NCBI GenBank assembly: GCA_963781785.1 | Contig: CAWAHD010000002.1 | Location: 1,612,001-1,676,000, forward strand | DNA: 64,000 nt | Direction of reading: 5' to 3' | Origin: CAWAHD01 sp963781785 | GTDB lineage: Bacteria > Planctomycetota > Planctomycetia > Isosphaerales > Isosphaeraceae | Shown here: piece by piece, positions 18,596 through 27,899 of the stretch | How the letters are laid out: the number at the start of each line of letters is the position of its first letter | Numbering within the stretch: the first letter of the stretch is position 1 | The notes under the pieces: generated by a model | Databases searched by the model: none | What the model saw: the letters and a program-made list of their open reading frames with translations, nothing else | Told to the model about the DNA's origin: nothing | Translations under genes and position numbers: made by a program

Positions 18596-19978
18596 ATGGC
18601 AATGAGCCCCGGTAATGGTCACGGCCCGGCCCCTCCGTCGCGTCCGACCGACCAGACCCATCACGAACCCATCGCCGTCGTCGGTATCGGCTGCCGTTTT
18701 CCTGGCCGTGCGAACGATCCGGAGTCGTTCTGGAGGCTGCTGGAAGCCGGTGTGGACGCCATCACCGAGGTTCCCGCCGACCGCTGGAACCTCCGCGCCT
18801 TTCACGACCCTGACCCAAGCCGGCCTGGTAAGATTTACAGCCGATGGGGCGGCTTCGTCGAGGGCATCGACCGTTTCGACCCGCACTTCTTCGACATCTC
18901 GCCCAGAGAAGCGGCCCGCATGGATCCGCAGCAGCGCCTTTTGCTCGAAGTGGCCTGGGAGGGGCTCGAAGACGCCGGGTTGCGCCTCGACAAGCTCGCC
19001 GGCAGCCGGACCGCCGTTTTCGTGGGGATATCGAGCTTCGATTACTCGCTTCTGGAGACAAGATTCCGCGACCGCGGCGAGATTGATGTCTACTCGAACA
19101 CGGGCGGGTCGCTCTCCATCGCCGCGAACCGGATCTCGTACTGCTTCGATTTCCGCGGGCCGAGCGCGGCCGTGGACACGGCCTGCTCGTCGGCCTTGGT
19201 GGCGGTCCACCTGGCCTGCCGGAGCATCTGGCAGGATGGCTGCCCTCTGGCGCTGGCGGGGGGCGCCAACGCGCTTCTATTACCCGATTGGTACGTCGGT
19301 TTCTGCCGGATGGGCATGCTCTCGCCCGATGGCCGCTGCCGGGCGTTCGACGCCAAGGCCAGCGGCTTCGTGCGCAGCGAAGGCGCCGGCATGGTCGTGC
19401 TCAAGCCCCTGGCACAAGCACTCTCGGACGGCGACCGCGTTTATGCGATCATCCGCGGGACCGCGATGAACCAGGACGGCCGCACGCCCGGCATGACGGT
19501 GCCGAGCCAGGAGGCGCAGGAGGCTCTTCTGCGGCAGGCATGCCGCGACGCCGGCGTCAGGCCCGCGAAGATCCAGTACGTCGAGGCCCATGGCACGGGC
19601 ACCCCCGTGGGCGACCCGATCGAGGCCCGAGCCCTGGGGCGGGTTCTCTCCGACAACCGGCCCGGCAACCGGCCTTGCCTGGTCGGCTCCGTGAAGACGA
19701 ACATCGGGCACCTGGAGGCGGGAGCCGGCATCGCGGGGCTGATCAAGGTCGCGCTGGCACTTCACCATCGCCGCGTGCCCGGCAACCTTCATTTCGATCA
19801 ACCCAACCCGGATATCGACTGGGGCTCGCTACGGCTCCGGGTGCCGACCTGCTCTGAGCCGTGGCCGGCCGGCGACGGCCCGGCCCTGGCCGCTGTCAAC
19901 GCCTTCGGCTTTGGAGGCACCAATGCCCATCTTGTGCTGGAAGCGGCGCCGCAGCGGTGGCTTCCCCCTCACCCCTGA
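18596..19978 (+). CDS. Type I polyketide synthase, ketosynthase part (ends at an in-frame stop)
   Basis: The ATG at 18596 starts a protein whose KS domain runs from 'EPIAVVGIGCRFPGRANDPE' to 'NAFGFGGTNAHLVLEAAP'. The catalytic triad is visible: Cys in 'DTACSSALVAVH', His in 'EAHGTGTPVGDP', and His in 'KTNIGHLEAGAG'. The frame then enters a palindromic repeat and stops at a TGA (19976-19978). The following AT domain is in the same frame, so this is one PKS gene broken by the repeat and not two designed genes. Without the stop it would be the KS of a single reducing PKS module that ends at 25488. Ends after 460 residues as it stands. Confidence 0.88.
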   Translation: MAMSPGNGHGPAPPSRPTDQTHHEPIAVVGIGCRFPGRANDPESFWRLLEAGVDAITEVPADRWNLRAFHDPDPSRPGKIYSRWGGFVEGIDRFDPHFFDISPREAARMDPQQRLLLEVAWEGLEDAGLRLDKLAGSRTAVFVGISSFDYSLLETRFRDRGEIDVYSNTGGSLSIAANRISYCFDFRGPSAAVDTACSSALVAVHLACRSIWQDGCPLALAGGANALLLPDWYVGFCRMGMLSPDGRCRAFDAKASGFVRSEGAGMVVLKPLAQALSDGDRVYAIIRGTAMNQDGRTPGMTVPSQEAQEALLRQACRDAGVRPAKIQYVEAHGTGTPVGDPIEARALGRVLSDNRPGNRPCLVGSVKTNIGHLEAGAGIAGLIKVALALHHRRVPGNLHFDQPNPDIDWGSLRLRVPTCSEPWPAGDGPALAAVNAFGFGGTNAHLVLEAAPQRWLPPHP

Positions 19979-20135
19979 CCCCTCTCCCCGTCGGGGCGAG
20001 GGGAACCAAAACTTGGCCACGGTCTGCATCTCTGTTCCCCTCGCCCCCATGGGGAGAGGGTGGCCGAAGGCCGGGTGAGGGGGCCGAGAGCCAGTGTGCG
20101 GGTGGCCGAAGGCCGGGTGAGGGGGCCGAGGGAGC
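19964..20135. repeat. GC-rich palindromic repeat element inserted between the PKS KS and AT domains
   Basis: The left arm (CCCCTCACCCCTGACCCCTC, then CCCC, GGGGCGAGGGGAAC) pairs with the right arm (GTTCCCCTCGCCCC, then GGGGAGAGGGTGGCCGAAGG, CCGGGTGAGGGG), spanning about 19964-20088. A second partial right arm follows at about 20102-20133 (GGTGGCCGAAGGCCGGGTGA). This is a large interspersed palindrome of a type I recall from planctomycete intergenic regions. It carries the TGA that ends the KS frame and an ATG (20060) that opens the next frame. Its presence inside a gene is unusual. Confidence 0.85.
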
Positions 20136-21070
20136 AGGTGTCGAGCGAGGAGTGTCCCGATTTCCTCACCGCTGGCAAAATGGCGTGGTTCACCGGCCCG
20201 CGGCGCCGCGCCTGGCTCGTGCCCCTGTCGGCGCGTGGTCCCGACGCGCTCCACGCGACGGCGCGGTCGTGGAATGAATTCCTCGCGGCATGCCCGGATG
20301 ACATCTCGCTGGAAGAAATCGCGCAGAGCGCTGCGCTGCGCCGTACGCATCACGACCACCGCCTGACCGTCGTGGCCCGCACGAAAGAGGAGCTGGCGGA
20401 GCGATTGGGGGAATTCGCCGCTGGAGGTCAGGGAGCAGGCGTTGCACTGGGGCGCGCATCGGCCGACCGCCGGCCTCGCGTCGCGTTCGTCTGCTCGGGG
20501 CAGGGGCCGCAGTGGTGGGCGATGGGCCGGCAATTGCTGCACCACGAGCCGGCCTTCCGTGCCTCGATCGATCGCTCGGCCGCGATCGTGGGGCAGCTCG
20601 GCGACTGGTCGCTCGTCGACGAGCTCACGGCCCCTGAGTCGCGGTCGCGCATGGACAGCACTGCCATTTCGCAGCCTTGCATCTTCGCGCTGCAAGTCGC
20701 GCTCGCCGAGCTGTGGGCCTCGTGGGGCGTGCGGCCGGAGGCTCTGGTGGGGCACAGTGTCGGCGAGGTGGCGGCTGCATACCTCGCCGGCGTGTTCAGC
20801 CTGGATGATGCGGTCCGCATCATCTTCCACCGCGGGCGATCGATGGAGCTGGCACCCGATTCGGGACGGATGCTCGCTGCCGGCATATCGCCCGAAGAAG
20901 CGCAATGGTGGGTGGCATCGTATCGCGACAGAATCGCCCTGGCAGCCGTGAATAGCCCGAATTCGGTCACGCTATCCGGAGAAGGCGGGCCGCTCGGAGG
21001 AACTCGCGGCCATGCTGCAAAACCGCGGCGCGTTCTGCCGATTCCTGAGGGTGCGTCATGCCTTCCATAG
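20060..21070 (+). CDS. Type I PKS, acyltransferase N-terminal part (frameshift near 20985)
   Basis: The frame is the same as the KS frame and is open through the repeat from the ATG at 20060. True homology resumes at 'RRRAWLVPLSARGPDALHAT' (the KS-AT linker). The AT domain follows: 'VAFVCSGQGPQWWAMGRQLL' and the active-site GHSVGE in 'LVGHSVGEVAAAYLAG'. After 'NSPNSVTLSGE' the frame goes wrong; reading one base later continues as 'ELAAMLQNRGAFCRFL'. A single extra base at about 20983-20989 explains this. The AT belongs to the interrupted PKS and would load the extender unit onto the ACP. Confidence 0.82.
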   Translation: MAEGRVRGPRASVRVAEGRVRGPREQVSSEECPDFLTAGKMAWFTGPRRRAWLVPLSARGPDALHATARSWNEFLAACPDDISLEEIAQSAALRRTHHDHRLTVVARTKEELAERLGEFAAGGQGAGVALGRASADRRPRVAFVCSGQGPQWWAMGRQLLHHEPAFRASIDRSAAIVGQLGDWSLVDELTAPESRSRMDSTAISQPCIFALQVALAELWASWGVRPEALVGHSVGEVAAAYLAGVFSLDDAVRIIFHRGRSMELAPDSGRMLAAGISPEEAQWWVASYRDRIALAAVNSPNSVTLSGEGGPLGGTRGHAAKPRRVLPIPEGASCLP

Positions 21071-22943
21071 CGCGCAGATGGACCCGGTCCGCGACGAATT
21101 GCTGGCCGCGCTCGAGGGCATCCGGCCGCGGCCGGCGACCTTGCCGCTTTTCTCCACGGTCACAGGCCGCCGAATCGAGGGGCTTGAGCTGGGCCCGGAG
21201 TACTGGTGGGACAACGTCCGCCGGACGGTTCGATTCGCCGACGGCGTGGAGCGATTGATCGACTTCGGATGTGACACCGCGGTCGAGCTGAGCCCACAGC
21301 CCGTGTTGGCGGCGGCGGTGGCCGAATGCTACGAGCGCCAGGGCAAGCATGCGATTGTGTTACCGTCTCTTCGCCGTCACGAGGACGAGCGGGCCACGAT
21401 GTTGCACTCGCTGGGTGCGCTCCACACCGCCGGCTACCCGATCGCCTGGAGCGGCCTCATGGCCGGCCCGCAGCGGTTCGTCGGCTTGCCGCTCTACCCA
21501 TGGCAGCGCGAGCGATGCTGGCACGAGGCGGATGAGTCGCGGGTGTCGCGCCTGACGGCGCCGGACCACCCGTTGCTCGGGGTTGCGCAAGGCGGGCCTC
21601 GGCCCGCCTGGGAGGCGCGGCTCGACTTGCGGCTGACGCCTTACCTCGCCGACCACCGCGTGCAGCACGCGGCGATCATGCCCGCGGCGGCCTATCTGGA
21701 GCTGGCCTTCGCGGTCGGGCGCCAGGCGTTCGGCAAGATCGCCTGCGAGCTGCGCGACATCAAGCTCGCCAATCCCTGCTTCCTCGCGGAGGAGGAGCCG
21801 CTGCGACTCCAGACCAGCTACGACCCGGATTCAGGGACAGTCCACGTCCATACGCGCCCGGTGCGAGCCGGCCGCGATTGGACGCTGCATCTGAACGCCA
21901 CCCTGCGTCCTGGCCCGGTCGAGGCCGGCGGGGCGGCGTTCTCGCCCGGCGCGATCCAGAAACGCTGCCCCCGCGCGTTCTCCCAGGTTCAGTGCTACGA
22001 CTACCTGAGTGAGATCGGCCTCAACTACGGCCCGATGTTCCGCGCCATCGAGCAAGTATGGCAAGGAGACCGCGAAGCGCTGGGGCTGGTGGTGCTCCCC
22101 GCTGCGCTCGAACAGGAGTCTTCGGAATATGTGCTGATACCGGCTTTATTCGATGCGTGTCTTCAGGCGGTCATCGCCGCCGACGGAGACTTCACCAAGC
22201 GAAACGGCGACCTGTACTTGCCGCATGCGATCGAGGCGGTTCGGCTACTGGGCAGTCCGGGCCAGCGCGTGTGGGCGCACGCCCGCCTGTTGGAGAAAAC
22301 GCAAGAGCGGTCGGTTTCGGATATCGACATTTACGACGAGGACGGCCGGCTGGCGGCACGGGTGCGCGGTCTGCGCAGCCATCGCGTTGCGGGCGGGCGT
22401 GAAGAGTCACTCGACGACCTGCTGTATGCCTATCAGTGGCGCACCCAGCCACGACCGGAGACCGACATCTCCCTGGAACAGGCGAGCTGGCTCATCTTCG
22501 CGGACAAGGGCGGATCGGGTGCGCGGCTCGCAGACCAGCTCCGGGCGCGTGGCGAATTCTGCATCTTGGTGCGCGCCGGCTCGGCGTTCGATGAATGCGG
22601 TCCGGAGAGTTACCGGATCAATCCCGGCTGTCCGGAAGACATGCTGCGGCTCGTTCAGGCGGTTGTCGGACCCGATCGACGGCCCTGCCGAGGCGTCGTC
22701 CACCTGTGGAATCTCGATGCGCCACGGGCGGAGGAGTTGAGCCCGGGTGCCCTCCGGGCCGCCCAGGAGCCCGGACTGCTGAGCGTCGTGTGGCTCGTTC
22801 AAGCGTGGGACCGCGCCGCACCCGATCAATCTGCGCGGCTGTTCCTGGTCACCCGAGGCGCAGCAGTCGGTCGCCGAGCGACCGGAGCCAGCAGCGATTG
22901 CCCAGGCCCCCGCACTCGGACTGGGGCGAGTCATTGCGGGTGA
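21012..22943 (+). CDS. Type I PKS, AT C-terminal part, dehydratase and structural reductase (frameshift near 22855)
   Basis: This frame continues the AT domain ('FLRVRHAFHSAQMDPVRDEL'), where HAFH is the pattern typical of malonyl-CoA-specific ATs. Post-AT linker 'FVGLPLYPWQRERCW' leads into the DH domain ('DHPLLGVAQGG', then 'YLADHRVQHAAIMPAAAYLE'). The usual HxxxGxxxxP has His instead of Gly (HRVQHAAIMP). The second motif 'ALFDACLQAVIAA' holds the catalytic Asp. A degenerate Rossmann part (structural KR) follows to 'DQSARLFLVTRG'. Then the frame moves by one base into the ER domain, at about 22851-22858. Methyltransferase motifs are not seen. Confidence 0.82.
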   Translation: MLQNRGAFCRFLRVRHAFHSAQMDPVRDELLAALEGIRPRPATLPLFSTVTGRRIEGLELGPEYWWDNVRRTVRFADGVERLIDFGCDTAVELSPQPVLAAAVAECYERQGKHAIVLPSLRRHEDERATMLHSLGALHTAGYPIAWSGLMAGPQRFVGLPLYPWQRERCWHEADESRVSRLTAPDHPLLGVAQGGPRPAWEARLDLRLTPYLADHRVQHAAIMPAAAYLELAFAVGRQAFGKIACELRDIKLANPCFLAEEEPLRLQTSYDPDSGTVHVHTRPVRAGRDWTLHLNATLRPGPVEAGGAAFSPGAIQKRCPRAFSQVQCYDYLSEIGLNYGPMFRAIEQVWQGDREALGLVVLPAALEQESSEYVLIPALFDACLQAVIAADGDFTKRNGDLYLPHAIEAVRLLGSPGQRVWAHARLLEKTQERSVSDIDIYDEDGRLAARVRGLRSHRVAGGREESLDDLLYAYQWRTQPRPETDISLEQASWLIFADKGGSGARLADQLRARGEFCILVRAGSAFDECGPESYRINPGCPEDMLRLVQAVVGPDRRPCRGVVHLWNLDAPRAEELSPGALRAAQEPGLLSVVWLVQAWDRAAPDQSARLFLVTRGAAVGRRATGASSDCPGPRTRTGASHCG

Positions 22944-22968
22944 ATATCCGCGGCTGCGGTGCAAGCTC

Positions 22969-25488
22969 GTGGACCTCGACCCCGCGGCCGATCGGTGCGG
23001 AGCCGATTCCCTGCTCGAGGAGATTCTGTCGGCGGATGAGGAGGACGAGGTCGCCTGGCGCGGGCCGGATCGTTATGTTCATCGCTACCTGCCGGCCCCG
23101 GGTCTGCCGCCGGAGAGTGTGCGAGCTCCGGCCATGCGCGGCGATCGGTACCGCCTGGCTGCACGGCGGCCCGGCACGCTCGGTGGCCTTGCGTTCCAAA
23201 GCCTGCGGCGGCAGCCCCCTGGGCCAGGCGAGGTCGAAATTGAGGTCGTCGCGGCCGGCCTCAACTTCAGCGACGTGATGAAGGCGCTGGGGCTGTACCC
23301 AGGCCTGCCCGAGGGCCCCGTGCCGTTGGGCGCCGAGTGCAGCGGCCGGATCATATCTGTCGGTGACGGCGTGACCGAGGTGCACGTCGGCGATCTTGTC
23401 ATTGCGGTCGCGGGCTTTGCCTTCGGCAGCCACGTCGTGGCGCGAGCGGAGCTGGTCGCGATCAAGCCCCCGGAGCTCAGCTTCGCGGAGGCTGCCACGT
23501 TGCCGATCGCATTCCTCAGCGCGTCTTATGCCCTGGAACACCTGGGGCGGCTGGGCTCGGGAGAGAGCGTCTTGATCCATTCCGCGTCCGGCGGCGTCGG
23601 CCTCGCGGCCATCCAGTTGGCCCGCCGCGCGGGGGCCCTGATCTGCGCCACCGCCGGAACGCCCCAGAAGCGCGACTACCTTCGGGCGTTGGGGATCGAT
23701 TGCGTCGCGGACTCGCGATCGCTCGAGTTTGCCGAGACTGTGCTCGAGCGGACTGGCGGGCGCGGGGTGGATATGATCCTCAACTCTCTGCCGGGTGAGG
23801 CTATCCCGCGGGGAATCGCCGCCCTTGCCGATTTTGGCCGCTTCCTGGAGATCGGCAAACGCGACATTTATCAGAACGCCCGGCTGGGTCTGGAGCCCTT
23901 CCAGAGGAACCTCTCGTTCTTCGCCATCGATCTCGACCGCGTGATCCGGGAACGGCCGGCACTCGTGGGCTCGATGCTGCGGGACATCGTCGCTCGGGTG
24001 CGCGACGGTGAGATCGGGCCGCTCCCACACCGTGCGTGGCCGGTCACCGAGTCAGTCGACGCGTTCCGTTTCATGCAGCATGGCGAGCATATCGGCAAGA
24101 TCGTGCTGACGTTCGGCGGCCAGCCCGTCACGGCGGTTCCCGACGAGGACGATCCGGCGACGTTCCGCGCCGACAAGAGCTACCTCATCACGGGCGGACT
24201 GGGCGGGTTCGGGTTGGCGGTCGCCCGCTGGATGGCCGAGCGCGGCGCGGGCACGCTCGTCCTATTCGGGCGCAGAGGTGCGATTACCCCCGAGGCCCGC
24301 CAAGGGGTCGCCGAGCTGGACAAGTTCGGCGCGCGGGTCGTGGTTCGCGCGGGGGATGTGTCGAACGAAGCCGACCTGGCTGCGGTGTTCGAGACGATCG
24401 ACCGCGAGCTCCCGCCGCTGGCCGGCGTGGTGCACGCGGCGATGGTCCTGGAAGACGGCCTGCTGATCAACCTGGACCGCGACCGGATCGACCGCGTGCT
24501 GGCACCGAAGGTTTCCGGGACCTGGAACCTGCATGCGCAGACCGCAGACCGCCCGCTCGATTTCTTCATCATGTTCTCGTCGCTGTCGAGTGTATTCGGC
24601 CACGCGGGGCAGGCCAACTATGCGTCGGCGAATGCCTTCCTGGACGCGATGGCGTGGTATCGCCGCGCCCGCGGCCTGCCCGCATTGACCGTCAACTGGG
24701 GCTACCTTGGCGAGGTCGGGTACCTCGCCGGTCGATCCGAGCTGGGCGAGCGGCTGGAGCGTCAAGGTGTCTTGAGCTTCACAGTCCTTCAGGCCCTGGC
24801 ACTGCTGGAGAAGGCGATCAAACGGCAGCACGTCCAGGTCAGCGTGATGCGCGTGGACTGGTCGCGGTTTGCTGGCCTGGGAGTGATAGGCCGCGTATCG
24901 CCGCGATTTGCGCACCTGCACAATCAGGCTGACACGGATCACGGCCCAGTCGCCAGCAGGGAAGTGCTCGGGCGCGAACTGATCCTGGCGACCGATCCGC
25001 ACGGCCGCCCGGCTTTGGTGGAGGAGTTGCTCCGCGACAAGGTGGCTCGCGTGCTGGGGACATCGCCGGATCGGCTCGACAGCGACAAGCCGCTCCTCTC
25101 GCTGGGCGTCGATTCGCTCATGGCCGTCGAGCTGCGAAACTGGCTCGAAGGCGAGCTCCTGGTCGACTTGCCGATCGTCGAGCTCATGCGCAGCCCCAGC
25201 GTGTCGGGCCTCGCTGAACTGCTCGCTCAACGGCTCGAGCGCGGACGCGGGGCCGAGCCATGCGAGGCCAGCAGGAATGGCAACGGGAAGGGGCTGCTGA
25301 TTGGCCACAATGGCCACACTGGCCACACTGGTCACAACGGTCACAATGGCCAGAACGGCCACATCCGGGTGCCGCTGAAACCGGCGCCGATGGAGTTGAT
25401 CTCCCGCATCGATGACCTTTCGGCCGACCAGGTCGATGCGCTCTTGGCCGCACTCCTGGACGAGAAAGGCAACGGTCATGGCCGGTAA
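22969..25488 (+). CDS. Type I PKS, enoylreductase, ketoreductase and ACP
   Basis: The same polypeptide continues in a new frame from about 22860; the open frame's first ATG is 22969. The ER domain has 'EVVAAGLNFSDVMKALGLYP' and NADPH motif 'VLIHSASGGVGLAAIQLARR'. The KR domain has 'YLITGGLGGFGLAVARWMAE' and catalytic Ser/Tyr/Asn in 'FSSLSSVFGHAGQANYASAN'. The ACP has 'LLSLGVDSLMAVELRNWLE' with the phosphopantetheine serine. A Gly-His-Asn/Thr repeat follows (25303-25362), then a C-terminal docking-like helix ('RIDDLSADQVDALLAALLDE'). The next gene's ATG (25478) overlaps this stop, so PKS and NRPS are coupled. Confidence 0.92.
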   Translation: MDLDPAADRCGADSLLEEILSADEEDEVAWRGPDRYVHRYLPAPGLPPESVRAPAMRGDRYRLAARRPGTLGGLAFQSLRRQPPGPGEVEIEVVAAGLNFSDVMKALGLYPGLPEGPVPLGAECSGRIISVGDGVTEVHVGDLVIAVAGFAFGSHVVARAELVAIKPPELSFAEAATLPIAFLSASYALEHLGRLGSGESVLIHSASGGVGLAAIQLARRAGALICATAGTPQKRDYLRALGIDCVADSRSLEFAETVLERTGGRGVDMILNSLPGEAIPRGIAALADFGRFLEIGKRDIYQNARLGLEPFQRNLSFFAIDLDRVIRERPALVGSMLRDIVARVRDGEIGPLPHRAWPVTESVDAFRFMQHGEHIGKIVLTFGGQPVTAVPDEDDPATFRADKSYLITGGLGGFGLAVARWMAERGAGTLVLFGRRGAITPEARQGVAELDKFGARVVVRAGDVSNEADLAAVFETIDRELPPLAGVVHAAMVLEDGLLINLDRDRIDRVLAPKVSGTWNLHAQTADRPLDFFIMFSSLSSVFGHAGQANYASANAFLDAMAWYRRARGLPALTVNWGYLGEVGYLAGRSELGERLERQGVLSFTVLQALALLEKAIKRQHVQVSVMRVDWSRFAGLGVIGRVSPRFAHLHNQADTDHGPVASREVLGRELILATDPHGRPALVEELLRDKVARVLGTSPDRLDSDKPLLSLGVDSLMAVELRNWLEGELLVDLPIVELMRSPSVSGLAELLAQRLERGRGAEPCEASRNGNGKGLLIGHNGHTGHTGHNGHNGQNGHIRVPLKPAPMELISRIDDLSADQVDALLAALLDEKGNGHGR
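25303..25362 (+). repeat. 9-bp tandem repeat encoding Gly-His-Asn/Thr units
   Basis: About seven in-frame units of GGCCACAAT-like sequence encode 'GHNGHTGHTGHNGHNGQNGH' between the ACP and the C-terminal docking helix of the PKS. It probably forms a flexible linker. Unit number could change without breaking the frame. Confidence 0.85.
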
Positions 25489-26584
25489 GGTCATGGCGAG
25501 CGCGCCGCCATCACTGGCGGGCCTGTCGCTTGCCGACAAGCGCAGGCTGCTCGAGCAACTGCTCCGGGAGAAGTCTGAGCAATCCGCGGCGGTCTTCCCG
25601 CTTTCCCACGGTCAGCGCGGGCTCTGGGTCCTCCACCAGATGGACCCCCGGAGCTCGGCGTACAACGTGTGCTATCCGTCGCGCATCCGGTCGCCGCTCA
25701 ACCTGCCGGCGTTTCGCCGTGCCGTGGAGACGCTGGTTGATCGCCACCCGGCCCTGCGGACGACGTTCGAAGAGCGCAACGGCGTGCTGCTCCAGCGTGT
25801 CCACGAGAAGCCTCCCCTGTCACTCGAATTGTTCGACGCGACTTTGTGGAGCGAGGAGGTGCTGCGCCAGCGGCTGGAAGAGGAATCGCACCGCCCGTTT
25901 GATCTGGAGCGAGGGCCGCTCGTGCGGATGCATCTTTTCCGGCGCGCCGACGACGATCACATCTTTCTGCTGGGCGTCCATCACATCGTCGGCGATTTCT
26001 GGTCGCTGGTTCTGGTGATTCACGAGATGCAGGCGCTCTATCCGGCGGAATGCGCCGGCCGGCCTGCGGCGCTCGAGGCGCCGGCCAAGCATTATGGCGA
26101 CTTCGTCCGCTGGCAGACTGAGCTGCTGGCCGGCCCCGAGGGGGAGCAGCTCCGGGAGTACTGGGAGCAGCAACTGGCCGGCGTTCCCATGGTGCTCGAC
26201 GTACCGACCGATCGCCCGCGCCCGCCCGTGTTCTCGCGGCGCGGCGGAGCCATTCCCTGGCGGCTTGCCCCGGACCTGGTGCGCCGGCTCAAGGCTCTGG
26301 CGGCGAGCGAGGGGACCACGCTCTACGCGGTGCTGCTGGCAGCGTTCCAGGTACAGCTCGGCCGATACACCGGCCAGGAGGAATTCCTGGTCGGCTGCCC
26401 GTTCGCAGGCCGGAGCCGTCCCGGATTCGAGAACGTGATCGGCTACTTCATCAACATGCTGCCCCTGTGCGCCGACCTGTCGAGCGACCCGCCCTTTGCC
26501 GCTTTGCTGCGGCGAGTCGGCGCGACCGTGCTGGTGCTCTGGCCCATCAGGACTATCCCTTCTCACTCCTGGTGGAACGGCTGA
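25478..26584 (+). CDS. NRPS condensation domain, N-terminal part (frameshift near 26534)
   Basis: The ATG at 25478 overlaps the PKS stop by 11 bases; an in-frame ATG at 25493 is the alternative. A short docking helix ('SLADKRRLLEQLLREKSEQS') leads into a condensation domain: 'FPLSHGQRGLWVLHQMDP', the active-site 'VHHIVGDFWSLVLVIHEMQA' (HHxxxDxW) and 'EFLVGCPFAGRSRPGFENVI'. At about 26533 one G is missing (CTGGTGCTC for CTGGGTGCTC); the sequence resumes as 'GALAHQDYPFSLLVERL' in the next frame. The enzyme would join the acyl chain from the PKS ACP to an amino acid. A homopolymer error is possible. Confidence 0.87.
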   Translation: MAGKVMASAPPSLAGLSLADKRRLLEQLLREKSEQSAAVFPLSHGQRGLWVLHQMDPRSSAYNVCYPSRIRSPLNLPAFRRAVETLVDRHPALRTTFEERNGVLLQRVHEKPPLSLELFDATLWSEEVLRQRLEEESHRPFDLERGPLVRMHLFRRADDDHIFLLGVHHIVGDFWSLVLVIHEMQALYPAECAGRPAALEAPAKHYGDFVRWQTELLAGPEGEQLREYWEQQLAGVPMVLDVPTDRPRPPVFSRRGGAIPWRLAPDLVRRLKALAASEGTTLYAVLLAAFQVQLGRYTGQEEFLVGCPFAGRSRPGFENVIGYFINMLPLCADLSSDPPFAALLRRVGATVLVLWPIRTIPSHSWWNG

Positions 26585-27899
26585 TCGTGAACCGCGATCC
26601 CAGCCGTGCGCCGCTGGTGCAAGTCTCGTTCACGCTCGAGAAGGCGCAGCGCCCACAGCAGCTCGGGGCGTTCCGCTTTTTCCTGCCGTCTTCCGGCGCC
26701 AGGCTCACTCTCGGTGCCCTCCAGATCGAGCAGTATTACATCGAGCAGCGCTCGAGCCAGTCCGATCTGGAGATGGCCTTCGAGGACGGGGACGGCACCG
26801 TCGAGGGGATGCTGCGGTACAACACGGATCTGTTCGAGGCCGCAACGGCGGAGCGAATGGTCGGCCATTTCCTGACGATCCTGGACGGCGTCGCGCTGGA
26901 TGCACACCGGCGGCTGTCCGAGGTCCCCTGGCTTACGCAGGCCGAGCGCCGACTGGTGCTCGACGACTGGAACGCCACCAAGGTCGACTTCCCGCAGAGG
27001 TTGTGCCTGCACGACCTCGTCGAGCGACAGGCCGCCCGGACTCCTGACGCGATTGCACTGTGCGGGGACGGGCGCCGGCTGACCTACGCAGAGCTTGACG
27101 TCTGGTCGAACCGGCTCGCATACCGGCTGCGCCCTCTGGGCGGCCGGCCCGGGACGGCGGTCGCATTGTGCTTCGAGCGGACGCCCGAAATGATCGCGGC
27201 GATCCTCGGCACGCTCAAGGCCGGCGCGGCGTATGTTCCGCTCGATCCGGATGTGCCCGGTGAGCGGCTGCGAATGATCCTCGCCGACACCCGGCCCTGC
27301 GTGCTCCTCACCCAGCGATCCCTGCAGGATCGCTTGCGCGATCTCGATGTCGCAGTGATCAATACCGACGACCGGGTCGACGATCTCGATGTTGACGACG
27401 CAGGACGGCCACCGCAGAGCGGTGTGCAGAGCCACGATCTGGCTTACATCCTGTACACGTCGGGATCGACGGGTCGACCCAAGGGGGTGATGGTCGAGCA
27501 TCGAGCGATCTGCAACACGATCCTCTGGCGCGACAAGGACCTGACGGTCCACCCGGACGACGTCATCCTGAACAACCTGCGTTATACGTTCGACCCGTCG
27601 CTCGGCCTGATCTTCCCCACGCTGGCGTCCGGGGCGCGGATGGTGCTGGCCGAGCCGGGCGAGGAGTACGACCCGCACCGCCTGCTGGAGCGGGTGGTGA
27701 TGGAGGGGGTGACGATCCTGGAGGTCTTGCCTGCGCTCTTGCGGGTGATGCTCGACGATCCGCTGTTCCCGGCGTGCCGGACTTTGCGCTGGGTGGTTTG
27801 CGGCGGCGAGACGATGCCGCCGGACCTCCCAGCACGCCTCTTTGCGTTGTTGGATGTCGAGCTGTACAACCTCTACGGTCCGACCGAGGCGGCACTAGA
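26467..27899 (+). CDS. NRPS condensation domain end and adenylation domain, N-terminal part (cut by an IS element)
   Basis: True homology starts near 26540 ('ALAHQDYPFSLLVERLIVNR') and completes the C domain. The A domain begins at 'CLHDLVERQAARTPDAIALC'. Core motifs are A2-like 'LKAGAAYVPLDPDVPGERL', A3 'YILYTSGSTGRPKGVMVEH', A4 'FDPSLGLIFPTLASGARM' and A5 'LYNLYGPTEAALD'. At 27899 the sequence is interrupted by an IS1380 element, and the frame ends at a stop inside the IS. By a rough eye alignment with GrsA, the specificity residues read D-P-G-V-V-G-L-L-D; I cannot assign a substrate. Removal of the IS restores the frame exactly. Confidence 0.88.

Noticed and set aside
18599..25488. Reading the PKS fragments as separate standalone genes
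   Set aside because: The fragments together form a full set of domains in one order, with the linkers of one module, and the AT frame is the same as the KS frame. They are pieces of one gene.
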